Part shown: positions 8,601-16,836 of the stretch, in pieces
How positions within the stretch are numbered: the first letter of the stretch is position 1
Layout of the letters: each line of letters starts with the position of its first letter
NCBI RefSeq assembly: GCF_024298905.1
Contig: NZ_CP101154.1
Coordinates: 3,188,932 to 3,252,931, forward strand
Direction of reading: 5' to 3'
DNA from: Natronomonas marina
GTDB lineage: Archaea > Halobacteriota > Halobacteria > Halobacteriales > Haloarculaceae
Length of the DNA stretch: 64,000 bases
Position numbers and translations under genes: made by a program
Notes under the pieces: generated by a model
The model's database searches: none
Told to the model about the DNA's origin: nothing
The model's input: the letters and a program-made list of their open reading frames with translations, nothing else

Positions 8601-9772
8601 CGGAGCGCCTCCCGGTGAATCTCGCTGACGCGCCGGGCGTGGCCGCTCCACGTCCAGTCGTTGGCCTCCAGCCGTCGCCGGCCCGCGGCGCCCATCTTGC
8701 GCAGTCGGTCGGGGTCGGCCGACAGGTCGGCGAGCGCGTCGCCCAGCGCCGTCACGTCGCCCGGTTCGAGGAGGCGTCCGGCCTCGCTGTCGGCCACCTG
8801 CTCGGGGACGCCGCCGACGGCCGAGGCCAGCACTGCGGTCTCGCTCGCCATCGCCTCGTAGACGACCGTCGGCCGGCCCTCGGCGTGGCTCGGCAGCACC
8901 AGCAGGTCGGCCGCGGCGAACCACTCCCGGAGCCGTTCGGAGGGGAGACCGGCGTGGACCGTCGCGTCCTCCCGGTCGGCGACCGCCCGCCGCAGGTCGG
9001 TCTCCCGGTCGCCGCCGTGGCCGGCGAAGGCGAAGGTCACCCCGGGAAACGTCCGCGTCGAGAGCAGTTCCAGAAGTTCCGGGACGCCCTTCCGGTCGCT
9101 GAACTGGCCGACGAAGAGCACGAGCGTCTCCTCGGGGTCGAGACCGCGCTCGCTCCGGAGGCGTGCCCGCTCGCCGAGGGGGAACTTCCCGGGGTCGGCG
9201 CCGATGGGGACGGTCGCCACCTTCGAGGCGTCGACGAGCGACCGGGCCCGCTCGGCGAGGGCGTCGCTGACACAGAGGACGCCCTCGGCGGCCGCGAGCG
9301 TCTCCCGGACCCGGCCGGCGACGCCCGGCGGGAGGTCCTCGAACCCGTTGAGGAGCGCGCCGTGGGCGACGACGAACAGCGGGAGGTCGTGCTCGCGGGC
9401 GTACGGCAGCGTCCCGTAGCCGTCGGGGTAGATGTGACAGGCGTGGACGACGTCGGGCGGGTCGAAGGTCCGCTCGAGGTAGGGCGGCACCCGTTTAGCG
9501 TAGGAGTCGCCCGAGACCGCATAGAGGAGGCGCTTCGGCAGGAGGTACCAGAACCGGGGGTGGTGCACCGTGTAGCCGTCCCACCGCTCGGCCTCCGGCA
9601 GCGACGCGTACGCGGAGTAGGGGCCGACCGGCGGCGCGAACGGGCGCGGGGAGACGGCCGACAGGTCGACCCCCGTCTCCGAGAGCGCCCTGATGATGCG
9701 GTGGTTGAACAGCCCCTGGTAGGGGTTGATCGCGTCCGGGTGGTTGATCGCGCTGGCGATGAGCGAGTACAT
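8597..9772 (-). CDS. Glycosyltransferase family 4 (GT-B)
   Basis: 391 residues from the ATG at 9772, chosen because MYSLIASAINHPDAINPYQGLFNHRIIRAL is the usual GT4 opening strand and the 16 residues before it are Thr/Pro-rich and unlike the family. Domain features: HACHIYPDGYGTLPYAREHDLPLFVVAHG (acceptor half), LVLFVGQFSDRKGVPELLELL, and LLVLPSHAEGRPTVVYEAMASETAVLAS with the donor-binding Glu pair. The stop overlaps the next GT4 by 4 bp. It is one of three glycosyltransferases in this minus-strand block, consistent with assembly of a surface glycan or exopolysaccharide. Confidence 0.87.
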   Translation of the reverse strand: MYSLIASAINHPDAINPYQGLFNHRIIRALSETGVDLSAVSPRPFAPPVGPYSAYASLPEAERWDGYTVHHPRFWYLLPKRLLYAVSGDSYAKRVPPYLERTFDPPDVVHACHIYPDGYGTLPYAREHDLPLFVVAHGALLNGFEDLPPGVAGRVRETLAAAEGVLCVSDALAERARSLVDASKVATVPIGADPGKFPLGERARLRSERGLDPEETLVLFVGQFSDRKGVPELLELLSTRTFPGVTFAFAGHGGDRETDLRRAVADREDATVHAGLPSERLREWFAAADLLVLPSHAEGRPTVVYEAMASETAVLASAVGGVPEQVADSEAGRLLEPGDVTALGDALADLSADPDRLRKMGAAGRRRLEANDWTWSGHARRVSEIHREALR

Positions 9773-9832
9773 TGGCTGGCAGTCGGTCGATCTGGCGGTC
9801 CCGTTGGGAAGAGTATGCACCGGCTACCGCTG

Positions 9833-10921
9833 TCAGCGGCCCGAGAGCGCCGACAGCGCCCTGCCGACGTTCGAGGCGGCCAGCCCGAGTCCGGCGACGA
9901 CCCCGAGCACCAGGAAGACGAGTGCGCGGACGACCGTCCCGCCGAACAGACCGATGAGACCGACCGCCGATCCGAGCGCCGCGACGGCGACGACGCCGCC
10001 GGCGGTCGCCCGCGGGTCCGGCGTCGGGACTATCTCCCGGAGGATGGCGCCGACGAGGACGAGCCCGTGGGTGAGCGGGTTCTGCGTGCTCGGGTCGTCG
10101 ATGTCGTAGTCGATGGTGGTCGGCACCTCGGCGACGGTCAGCCCCTCGCGGGCGGCGTGAAAGAGGAGATCGAGGCTGGCCTCCATCCCCTCGCCGATCT
10201 CGCCGCGCCGGGCGACCGTCCGTATCGACTCGCGGTTGTACGCCCGGAAGCCGCTCTGGGTGTCCGAGACCCCCGACGCCGAGTACCGGAGCCGCAGGCC
10301 GGCGTTGGTCAGTGCGTTCACGACGGCCAGCCCGACCCGCCGGTAGGCGGGCGCGTCGGTGTCGGCCCCCTCGAGAAACCGGCTCCCGACGACGATGTCG
10401 GCGCCGGTCTCCCGCTGGGCGGCGACCAGTTTCGGCACGTCGCCGGCGTCGTGTTGCCCGTCGCCGTCGAGGACGACCAGGTGGGCGGCGTCGACGGCGT
10501 CGGCGTGCTCGAAGATGGTGCCCAGGGTCGCCCCGTAGCCGCGGTTCCGGTCGTGTTCGAGGACCGTCGCGCCGGCCGCCCGTGCCCGCTTGGCGGTCCC
10601 GTCCGTGCTGCCGTCGTCGACGACGACCACCTCGTCGACGTGGGGCGCCACCGCCCGCACGACGGCCGCTATCGTGTCGGCCTCGTCGTAGGCGGGGACG
10701 CCGGCGACGACCGGGGCGCCCCCGGCGTCGGGACCGACCGCCGTCGCGGGCACGGGCGGCTCGACGGCACCGATGCGGCTGCCGTACTCGCGTCTCTCCA
10801 CTGTCTCTTCGGCTCTGGCGGCCCTCGCGGGCCGGTCGTCGGGAGTGAAGTTCTGTGTCACGGCTTTGATCCCGGAACTGGAGGGTCTCCGCCGCGGGTC
10901 GGGTGCCTTCGGCGGTCGCAT
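9833..10921 (-). CDS. GT2 glycosyltransferase, dolichyl-phosphate hexose synthase type
   Basis: 362 residues. The GT2 A-fold is clear: VVAGVPAYDEADTIAAVV, VDEVVVVDDGSTDGT (nucleotide-binding Asp), LVVLDGDGQHDAGDV (DxD-like metal site) and GEGMEASLDLLFHA. Two hydrophobic segments near the C-terminus (about residues 307-350) suggest membrane anchoring. This layout is that of archaeal dolichyl-phosphate glucose/mannose synthases such as those priming N-glycosylation. The first about 65 residues are Arg/Pro-rich and unlike the family, so the true start may be downstream of 10921. It is separated from the GT4 pair by 60 bp and divergent from wecB. Confidence 0.82.
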   Translation of the reverse strand: MRPPKAPDPRRRPSSSGIKAVTQNFTPDDRPARAARAEETVERREYGSRIGAVEPPVPATAVGPDAGGAPVVAGVPAYDEADTIAAVVRAVAPHVDEVVVVDDGSTDGTAKRARAAGATVLEHDRNRGYGATLGTIFEHADAVDAAHLVVLDGDGQHDAGDVPKLVAAQRETGADIVVGSRFLEGADTDAPAYRRVGLAVVNALTNAGLRLRYSASGVSDTQSGFRAYNRESIRTVARRGEIGEGMEASLDLLFHAAREGLTVAEVPTTIDYDIDDPSTQNPLTHGLVLVGAILREIVPTPDPRATAGGVVAVAALGSAVGLIGLFGGTVVRALVFLVLGVVAGLGLAASNVGRALSALSGR

Positions 10922-11345
10922 TCGGCGGTCTACTCCGAACGAGGGCAGGTTCGGTCATTGTTAGCACCCGAGTAATCCGAGCGCGACCGACGGCCGCTCG
11001 CTGGGGGTCGTGACGACACGGACCGCCGCAGGCCGCGAGGTCGACGAGGCGGCCGACGCCGCCCCTGCCGGTCGAATCCGAGACCGGTTTAGCCGCCCTC
11101 TATCCGAAGTTCGCTGGCGGTACTCCGGGGTGAACCGACGCATAACAAAGCCCCGAAACGGCCATCGGTGAGACGTACGGAGTCCGGCGTTCGTCCGGTT
11201 TCCGCAAACGGATACCGACAGCCATGCAACACCAACTACCCGCCCCTCGATTCGGTGACGGGACCGGCACGTCGACCGCTCGACGCCTCGCCCATCCCGT
11301 CCTGAGGTTCGCCCGGCGCCGGGGCGCCGTCCGGAGGCGATCCGG
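10922..11345. other. 424-bp divergent intergenic region between GT2 and wecB
   Basis: No convincing gene: the only long minus-strand frame across it is basic and Ser/Arg-rich, unlike haloarchaeal proteins. It must hold the promoters of the two divergent genes. Candidate AT-rich boxes on the plus strand are ggtttag near 11083 and gcataacaaag near 11141. The wecB ATG lies at 11346, about 200 bp further, so a 5' leader or a nearer unrecognised promoter is possible. Confidence 0.5.
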
Positions 11346-12446
11346 ATGAGCGGCCCCGTCGCCTTCGTTCTCGGCACCCGACCGGAGATCATCAAGCTCG
11401 CACCCGTGATACGCGCCTGCCGCGAGCGGGGCGTCTCTCACACGATCCTGCACACCGGGCAGCACTACTCGGAGATGCTGGACTCGGTGTTCTTCGAGCA
11501 ACTGGAGCTGCCGCGCCCGGCGTACGAACTCGGCGTCGGCTCGGGCTCGCACGGCGAGCAGACCGGGCGGATGCTGATTCGCATCGAGGAGGCCCTCCGC
11601 GAGGTCGACCCGGGGACGGTGCTCGTCCAGGGCGACACCAACAGCGTCCTCGCGGGGGCCATCGCCGCCAGCAAGATGGACGTCGAGTTGGGCCACGTCG
11701 AGGCGGGCCTGCGGAGCTTCGACCGCGAGATGCCCGAGGAGACCAACCGGGTCGTCGCCGACCACGTCGCCGACCACCTCTTCGCGCCGACCGAGGCGAG
11801 CCGCCACCACCTCGAAGCGGAGGGCATCCCGCCCTCGCGGATCGTCGTGACGGGGAACACCGTGGTCGACGCCCTCGAACGGAACCGGGAACTCGCCCGG
11901 GAGAAGAGCGACGTCCTCGGGAAACTGGGCGTCGAGGACGGCGACTTCTTTTTGATGACGGCCCACCGGGCCGAGAACGTCGACGACGAGTCCCGCTTCC
12001 GGGGGATGTTGCGCGGCGTCGACCGGGCGGCGGCCGCGGCCGACGTCGAGGTCGTCTATCCGGTCCACCCCCGCGCGTCGGAACGGCTCTCGGCGTTCGA
12101 CATCGACGTCACCGACCGGATTCGGACCGTCGAGCCGGTCGACTACCTGGACTTCCTCCGCCTGGAGACGGCCGCCGACGTGATACTCACCGACTCCGGC
12201 GGCGTCCAGGAGGAGGCCTGCGTGCTCGGGGTTCCGTGCGTGACGATGCGGGACAGCACCGAGCGGCCGGAGACGACCGCGGTCGGCGCCAACCGGCTGG
12301 CGGGGACGGACCCGGCGGCGATACGCCGGGCCGTCCGGGAGGCCCGGGGGACGACCGGCGACTGGGAGAACCCCTTCGGCGACGGCACCGCCGGCGAGCG
12401 CATCGTCGAGGAACTGCTCGCGGACCTCGAGCCGGCCTCGCCATGA
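11346..12446 (+). CDS. wecB: UDP-N-acetylglucosamine 2-epimerase (non-hydrolysing)
   Basis: 366 residues, full length. It interconverts UDP-GlcNAc and UDP-ManNAc. Family motifs run in order: FVLGTRPEIIKLAPVIRA (residues 6-23), LVQGDTNSVLAGAIAA, GHVEAGLRSFDREMPEETNR (with conserved His, Glu and Arg), VVTGNTVVDAL, MTAHRAENVD and ILTDSGGVQEEA (UDP-binding Ser/Gly/Glu). The stop overlaps the ATG of the following UDP-ManNAc dehydrogenase (ATGA), so the two enzymes are coupled and together should make UDP-ManNAcA, a donor for surface glycans. The gene diverges from the glycosyltransferase block. Confidence 0.93.
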   Translation: MSGPVAFVLGTRPEIIKLAPVIRACRERGVSHTILHTGQHYSEMLDSVFFEQLELPRPAYELGVGSGSHGEQTGRMLIRIEEALREVDPGTVLVQGDTNSVLAGAIAASKMDVELGHVEAGLRSFDREMPEETNRVVADHVADHLFAPTEASRHHLEAEGIPPSRIVVTGNTVVDALERNRELAREKSDVLGKLGVEDGDFFLMTAHRAENVDDESRFRGMLRGVDRAAAAADVEVVYPVHPRASERLSAFDIDVTDRIRTVEPVDYLDFLRLETAADVILTDSGGVQEEACVLGVPCVTMRDSTERPETTAVGANRLAGTDPAAIRRAVREARGTTGDWENPFGDGTAGERIVEELLADLEPASP

Positions 12447-13735
12447 GCGAAGTCTGCGTCCACGGACTCGGCTACGTCGGTCTCCCGGCGGCGACGATGA
12501 TGGCCAACTACGGCCACCGGGTCTACGGCTACGACGCCGACCCGGAGGTGCGGTCGCTGCTCCGGGCGGGCGACGTCCACCTCGAGGAGCCCGGGCTCCG
12601 GGCGTTCGTCACCCAGGGGCTCGAATCCGGGCAACTGGAGGTGGTCGACGAGGTGCGGCCGGCCGACTACCACGTCGTCTGCGTGCCGACGCCGTTCGAC
12701 GAGGCCTCGAGAACGGCCGATCTCGGCTACGTCGAGTCGGTCGGGCGGGCGGTCGCCGACCACCTCCGGGTTCAGGACACGGTCGTCCTCGAGTCGACGG
12801 TGCCGCCGGGAACGACGGAGGAGGTCCTCGCGCCCATCCTCGAGGAGTCGGGGCTGGCCGTCGGCGAGGAGGTCGCGCTCGCGCACTGCCCCGAGACGGT
12901 GCTGCCCGGCGACATCATCGCGGAGTTGCGGAACAACGACCGCATCGTCGGCGGCGTCGACAGCTACTCGAGCCAGTCGGCCGTCCGGCTCTACGAGTCG
13001 TTCGTCGACGGCCGGATACGGACCGTCTCGAGTCCGACCCTCGCGGAGTTCGTCAAGCTGATCCAGAACACCTTCCGGGACACGAACATCGCGCTCGCAA
13101 ACGAGATTGCCAGACTGGCGGCCGACTACGGCGTCGACTCCCGGGACGCCATCGCGCTTGCGAACGGCCACCCGCGCGTCGACATCCTCCAGCCCGGTCC
13201 CGGCGTCGGCGGGCACTGTCTCCCCGTCGACCCGTGGTTCCTGGGCCACGACTCCGAGGAACTCGACCTGATCGAGACCGCACGCCGGGTAAACGACGGA
13301 ATGTCCGAGTTCATCATCGGCATCCTCGTCGAGGAGCTCGGCAGCCTCGCCGACCGGAAGATAGCGATCCTCGGGGCCGCCTACAAGGGCAACGTCGGGG
13401 ACACGCGCTCCAGTCCCGGGCTGAAGCTGGCGCGGGAACTCCAGTACGCCGACGAGAAACCGACGCCGGTGACGGCCGACGGCGGCGCCATCGACCCGCC
13501 GACCGTCTCGGTTCACGACCCGCATGTGACGGACCCGACGCTGAACCTCGACGACCTCGAGGCGGCGACGACCGACGCCGACGCCGTCGTCGTCACGACG
13601 GACCACGACGAGTTCGAGCGATTGAATCCGGCTACTCTCCGGGAGCGCATGTGCGGTTCGACCGTCGTCGACACCAAGGCAATCCTCCGGCCCGAGGCGT
13701 GGCGACGCGCCGGCTTCGACCTCCGGCGAGTATAG
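12443..13735 (+). CDS. wecC: UDP-N-acetyl-D-mannosamine dehydrogenase (UDP-sugar 6-dehydrogenase family)
   Basis: 430 residues from the ATG at 12443 that overlaps the wecB stop. The N-terminal NAD-binding motif is VCVHGLGYVGLPAATMMANYGH. LAHCPETVLPGDIIAELRNNDRIVGG and VKLIQNTFRDTNIALANEIARLA are the central-domain signatures, and GPGVGGHCLPVDPWF carries the catalytic Cys in the HCLPVDP motif. The C-terminal domain has ILGAAYKGNVGDTRSSPGLKLARE. It oxidises UDP-ManNAc to UDP-ManNAcA with two NAD+. The tandem with wecB supports this substrate over UDP-glucose, though the related UDP-GlcNAc dehydrogenase cannot be excluded from sequence alone. Confidence 0.9.
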   Translation: MSEVCVHGLGYVGLPAATMMANYGHRVYGYDADPEVRSLLRAGDVHLEEPGLRAFVTQGLESGQLEVVDEVRPADYHVVCVPTPFDEASRTADLGYVESVGRAVADHLRVQDTVVLESTVPPGTTEEVLAPILEESGLAVGEEVALAHCPETVLPGDIIAELRNNDRIVGGVDSYSSQSAVRLYESFVDGRIRTVSSPTLAEFVKLIQNTFRDTNIALANEIARLAADYGVDSRDAIALANGHPRVDILQPGPGVGGHCLPVDPWFLGHDSEELDLIETARRVNDGMSEFIIGILVEELGSLADRKIAILGAAYKGNVGDTRSSPGLKLARELQYADEKPTPVTADGGAIDPPTVSVHDPHVTDPTLNLDDLEAATTDADAVVVTTDHDEFERLNPATLRERMCGSTVVDTKAILRPEAWRRAGFDLRRV

Positions 13736-13917
13736 CGAAACCGACAGTTTTCAGACATTAATCGGCTCCTTCCGTTATCCCGGCAGTGCCGTCGTCGGTT
13801 TCGTCTGCAGAAATCCTGAGACCCGCAGAAACAGCCTTCCGAGGTTTGCTGCCGTTCAGGGTCACTCAAACGTTCGCTAGAAACCAACTAACAAGGTGTG
13901 TCTGACGGATGTAGGCT

Positions 13918-14610
13918 ATGCGTATGACCACGTCCAGCAGTTCATCGTCGGCGGAGGCGTCATCAGGCAATAGTTCGGACTCGTCGGGAGCCGAGCGCCC
14001 GTCGACGCGGAGCGCGGGCGAGGCGTCGTCCGAGGACGGCCGGGGCGGCAGCGAGGCGTCGTCCATCGACGCCGACGCGCTCGATGACCTGCCCGGAACC
14101 AAGCGAAAGGACGGTGAAGAACTCGACATCGGGGAGGTGTTCGAACTGCTAAAGAACGAGCGGCGACGGCGGGTGATACGGTTCCTGAAAGAACAGGAGG
14201 ACGGCACCACGACGCTGGACGTACTCGCGGAGCACATCGCGGCCCTCGAGAACGACATCGACGTTTCACAGCTGTCCTCGAGCCAGCGCAAGCGCGTCTA
14301 CATCGGGCTCTACCAGTGTCACCTCCCGAAGATGGACGACTTCGGCGTCGTCGAGTTCCGGAAGAACCGCGGCATCATCCACCTCCGGGACACCACCCTG
14401 CTGGACCCCTACCTGCCCGACCTCGAGTCCGACGAGGAGGAAGCCGACGACGCCGAAGCGGACACCGGACGGGCGAAACTGGCGGCGGCGGCCGGTGTGG
14501 CGGTCGTCGCCCTCGTCGGGGCGACGGGTATCGGCCCGCTTGCGGTCGTTCCGGGCGTCTTCTGGACGCTCCTCTGTGCCGCCGCGCTGCTGTTCTCGGC
14601 TACGAGTTGA
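13918..14610 (+). CDS. DUF7344-like winged-helix protein with C-terminal membrane segments
   Basis: 230 residues. The first about 55 are Ser/Ala/Glu-rich and disordered. Residues about 72-165 (DIGEVFELLKNERRRRVIRFLKEQ, TTTLDVLAEHIAA, SSQRKRVYIGLYQCHLPKMDDFGVVEFRKNRGIIHL) form the winged-helix layout common in haloarchaeal DUF7344 proteins: an HxLP-containing helix pair followed by a beta wing. The last about 50 residues contain two hydrophobic segments (LAAAAGVAVVALVGATGIG, LAVVPGVFWTLLCAAALLF), so it may be a membrane-tethered regulator. A second ATG two codons later is an equally possible start. A PadR gene follows 75 bp downstream. DNA targets are unknown. Confidence 0.7.
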   Translation: MRMTTSSSSSSAEASSGNSSDSSGAERPSTRSAGEASSEDGRGGSEASSIDADALDDLPGTKRKDGEELDIGEVFELLKNERRRRVIRFLKEQEDGTTTLDVLAEHIAALENDIDVSQLSSSQRKRVYIGLYQCHLPKMDDFGVVEFRKNRGIIHLRDTTLLDPYLPDLESDEEEADDAEADTGRAKLAAAAGVAVVALVGATGIGPLAVVPGVFWTLLCAAALLFSATS

Positions 14611-14684
14611 GCCGCGTTGCGGCCACGACGTTGTCTCCCGTTCATCGACTACTAACGAAGTACCGGTATCACGGCTATAGGGAC

Positions 14685-14972
14685 GTGTTCGAACTCACCG
14701 GCTTCCAGCGCGACCTGCTGTACGTCGCGGCGGGGCTCGACCGGCCGTCGGGCCAGGAGCTCAAATCGGAGCTCCAGACGGAGATCGACCGGATCACCCA
14801 CGGCCGGCTCTACCCGAACCTCGACACGCTGGTCGAGGACGGCTACCTCGCCCAGGGAAAGATAGATCGGCGGACGAACTACTACGAGGTGACGGAGTTC
14901 GGAAAGGAGGCGATCCGAGAGCGCCGTCAGTGGGAGAACAGCTACGTCGCCGACGGTGTGGTGTCGGAGTGA
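14685..14972 (+). CDS. PadR-family transcriptional regulator
   Basis: 95 residues from a GTG at 14685, chosen because VFELTGFQRDLLYVAAGLDRPSGQELKSEL matches the usual N-terminus of short haloarchaeal PadR proteins; no ATG exists upstream in this frame before the previous gene's end. The winged helix shows DRITHGRLYPNLDTLVEDGYLAQGKIDRRTNYYEVTEFG, with the HGRLYPNLDTLV recognition helix and RRTNYY wing. It probably binds DNA as a dimer. Its target is unknown; it sits between the wecBC genes and an SDR gene and is oriented like both. Confidence 0.83.
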   Translation: MFELTGFQRDLLYVAAGLDRPSGQELKSELQTEIDRITHGRLYPNLDTLVEDGYLAQGKIDRRTNYYEVTEFGKEAIRERRQWENSYVADGVVSE

Positions 14973-14984
14973 CCGGCGAGCACG

Positions 14985-15341
14985 TCACCGGGGGTGACGG
15001 GGAGGTTCGTCCAGCGTCGGGCTCGTAAGCTCCGGCGGATAGGCGACGACGTGGCCGTCCCGGTAGACGACGACCGTGCAGTTCTGGTGAGTGAACGTCA
15101 GGTGATCACGGGTGCCGTCGCCACCCGAGGGGCCGAACAGCCGGTTCAGCGCGTCGGGATCGATGGCGTCCGACAGCGGCGGCCCGGCGTTCGGCTCCAG
15201 ACCGGAAAGCGCCAGGATCACCTCGGAGACCGTCTGGCTCAGCCGTTCGGGGCCGTCCCAGTCGTGCTGACGGTGGTACGCCCCCGTGAGCGGCTCGTAG
15301 CCGGAATAGTCCCGCCGGCGGCCGTTTCGTGTACGCCTCAT
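14985..15341 (-). CDS. HalOD1-type output-domain protein
   Basis: 118 residues from the ATG at 15341. The frame is open further upstream, but that part (to 15467) is basic and unlike the rest. The C-terminal about 80 residues (LSQTVSEVILALSGLEPNAGPPLSDAIDPDALNRLF ... LTFTHQNCTVVVYRDGHVVAYP) match the halobacterial output domain HalOD1, a small domain of unknown function found alone or behind response-regulator receivers. A TATA-like cgttattt lies about 25 nt upstream of the ATG on the minus strand, suggesting a leaderless mRNA. It converges with padR (12 bp between stops) and diverges from the SDR gene. Confidence 0.72.
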   Translation of the reverse strand: MRRTRNGRRRDYSGYEPLTGAYHRQHDWDGPERLSQTVSEVILALSGLEPNAGPPLSDAIDPDALNRLFGPSGGDGTRDHLTFTHQNCTVVVYRDGHVVAYPPELTSPTLDEPPRHPR

Positions 15342-15442
15342 GCTATACCTATCCTCGAAATAACGTACGTTTCCTCCGTGCTTTGTTAACAGCCGCCGAC
15401 TTCTTTCGAAAACCCGACATAGGGTAAATAATACGGAATTTA

Positions 15443-15457
15443 CCGTGACGGTCACGG
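15443..15457 (+). promoter_or_regulatory. Palindrome beside an AT-rich promoter-like box
   Basis: ccgtgac-g-gtcacgg is a perfect 7-bp inverted repeat around one base. It follows an AT-rich stretch (gggtaaataatacgg, 15422-15436) in the 311-bp divergent region between the HalOD1 and SDR genes. The layout fits an operator for a dimeric regulator, but no regulator can be assigned. Apart from this and the TATA-flanking repeat at 15611, I see nothing else in the 15342-15652 region. Confidence 0.4.
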
Positions 15458-15610
15458 AAGCCGACACCGGCGGCCACGGACGGGCGTCGCGCCGCCCCCG
15501 GTTCCCCCACCCGGAGCGACGCCCGAGGGCCGTTCCGGCGAACGGGACCCGCCGTCAGTCCCGCGGACGACGGTCCGGGGCTCCGGGGACGCCGTCCGAT
15601 GAGGCCTTGT

Positions 15611-15634
15611 AGGCGGTCTATACCAAAACCGCCT
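15611..15634 (+). promoter_or_regulatory. Promoter of the SDR gene with inverted repeat around the TATA box
   Basis: aggcggt (15611-15617) and accgcct (15628-15634) are perfect inverted arms around ctataccaaa, which looks like the TATA box. The ATG at 15653 lies about 30 nt below it, so the mRNA would be leaderless or nearly so. A protein bound to the arms would block TBP, so this is a candidate repressor site. Confidence 0.45.
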
Positions 15635-15652
15635 CTCCGCATCGCCCGGCGT

Positions 15653-16594
15653 ATGTCGAGAGAACTGAGCGGTCGCCGCGTCCTCGTCACCGGTTGCTGG
15701 GAGTTCCTCGGGTCGGCCCTCGTCGATCACCTCGCGGAGCGAAACGAGGTGATCGTCGACGACGGGATACTCGGGCAGCCGTCGAACCGCTCGGTGGCGG
15801 GCCCACCGACCGACGTCGACCTCGTCTACTACCTCGCGCCGCGTCCGTCGTACCCGGTGGGAGGCCGCGACGGGACGCAGGACAGCGCCGAGCGGTTCCG
15901 CGACGTGGTCGAGCAAGCCCGACTGGAGGACTGTGAGGCGGTGGTCTACGCCTCGACCGCCGCCGGCCACGGCGACCGGACCGACCCGACGACCGGGTCA
16001 GTGTCGGTCACGGCGCGGGCGGGCCACGAGGCGGCGAAACTGGCCAGTCAGCAGTACGCCGAGTACTTCCGCACCCACTACGGGATGTCGGTAGCGAGCG
16101 CCCGGCTCTTCTCCGTCTACGGGGCCGCAGGAACCTACGAAGCCGCCGGGAGCGTCGTCTCGAAGTTCGCCGACGACGTCGCCAGGGGACGGCCGCCGAA
16201 GATTTACGGCGACGGGACCCGGACCCGTGACTTCGTCCACGTCGACGACACCGTCCGTGCGCTGGAGCTCCTCGGGCTCGAGGGGGCCGACGGCATCTAC
16301 GACGTCGGCACCGGCACGGCCCACAGCTTCGAGGCGGTCGTCCGGGCGCTGGCGGCAGTATTCGACCGCGAGGTCACCCCGGAGTACGCCGATAACCCGA
16401 TCCCCGGGGCGGCGTCAGTCGGGAGTACTGCGGACTGCGGGCCGCTACGCCGGGATACCGGCTGGGAGCCGGCGACCGACTTCGAGGAGGGCATCCGGCG
16501 GGTCTGTGAACCGTACCTCGAATCGATGCGGACGGACGGTGGCGACGCGCCCGAACCGCGGCAGGCGAGAGCTGCCCACAGGGACCGGCGATGA
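15653..16594 (+). CDS. NAD-dependent epimerase/dehydratase-like (extended SDR), degenerate catalytic motifs
   Basis: 313 residues from the ATG at 15653. The extended-SDR fold is clear from ARLFSVYGAAGTYE, GDGTRTRDFVHVDDTVRALELL, YDVGTGTAHSFEAVVRAL and the closing GWEPATDFEEGIRR, as in UDP-glucose 4-epimerase-like enzymes. Two key sites are off. The N-terminal nucleotide loop reads TGCWEFLGS (residues 13-21) where the family has TGGxGFIGS. The catalytic Y-x-x-x-K reads HEAAK, with His125 for Tyr and Lys129 kept. It could be a binding or scaffold protein, or use another proton donor. The stop overlaps the next gene's ATG (ATGA). Confidence 0.8.
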   Translation: MSRELSGRRVLVTGCWEFLGSALVDHLAERNEVIVDDGILGQPSNRSVAGPPTDVDLVYYLAPRPSYPVGGRDGTQDSAERFRDVVEQARLEDCEAVVYASTAAGHGDRTDPTTGSVSVTARAGHEAAKLASQQYAEYFRTHYGMSVASARLFSVYGAAGTYEAAGSVVSKFADDVARGRPPKIYGDGTRTRDFVHVDDTVRALELLGLEGADGIYDVGTGTAHSFEAVVRALAAVFDREVTPEYADNPIPGAASVGSTADCGPLRRDTGWEPATDFEEGIRRVCEPYLESMRTDGGDAPEPRQARAAHRDRR

Positions 16595-16836
16595 CCGACG
16601 ACACGGAACCCACGACGGGCAGGCAGTACAGACACGACGACGGCATCTTCGAGGTCGTCTTCGAGGTCGAGGAGGGGCGCGTGCTCACCGTCCGGGAGTA
16701 CCCGACCCGGGAGGCCTTCGAGGACGCGGTGGCGACGGCAACCGACGCGGGTATCCACGAGGCCGTCGCGGAGCTTCCCGACCCCGCTGCGTTCGTCGAC
16801 GCCGACGATCCGTCGGACGAGCGGGACGACCCCTAG
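16591..16836 (+). CDS. Small acidic protein, unknown function
   Basis: 81 residues, translationally coupled to the SDR gene (ATGA at 16591-16594). The core is beta-alpha-rich: GIFEVVFEVEEGRVLTVREYPTREAFEDAVATA. No known motif, membrane segment or signal is seen. The coupling suggests a function tied to the SDR-like protein. Its stop TAG and the stop of the convergent gene share the palindrome ctag at 16833-16836. Confidence 0.6.
   Translation: MTDDTEPTTGRQYRHDDGIFEVVFEVEEGRVLTVREYPTREAFEDAVATATDAGIHEAVAELPDPAAFVDADDPSDERDDP

Noticed and set aside
16833-16836. Shared ctag stop codons of two convergent genes as a signal
   Set aside because: A palindromic stop overlap is expected by chance in compact convergent pairs; no further feature supports a role.
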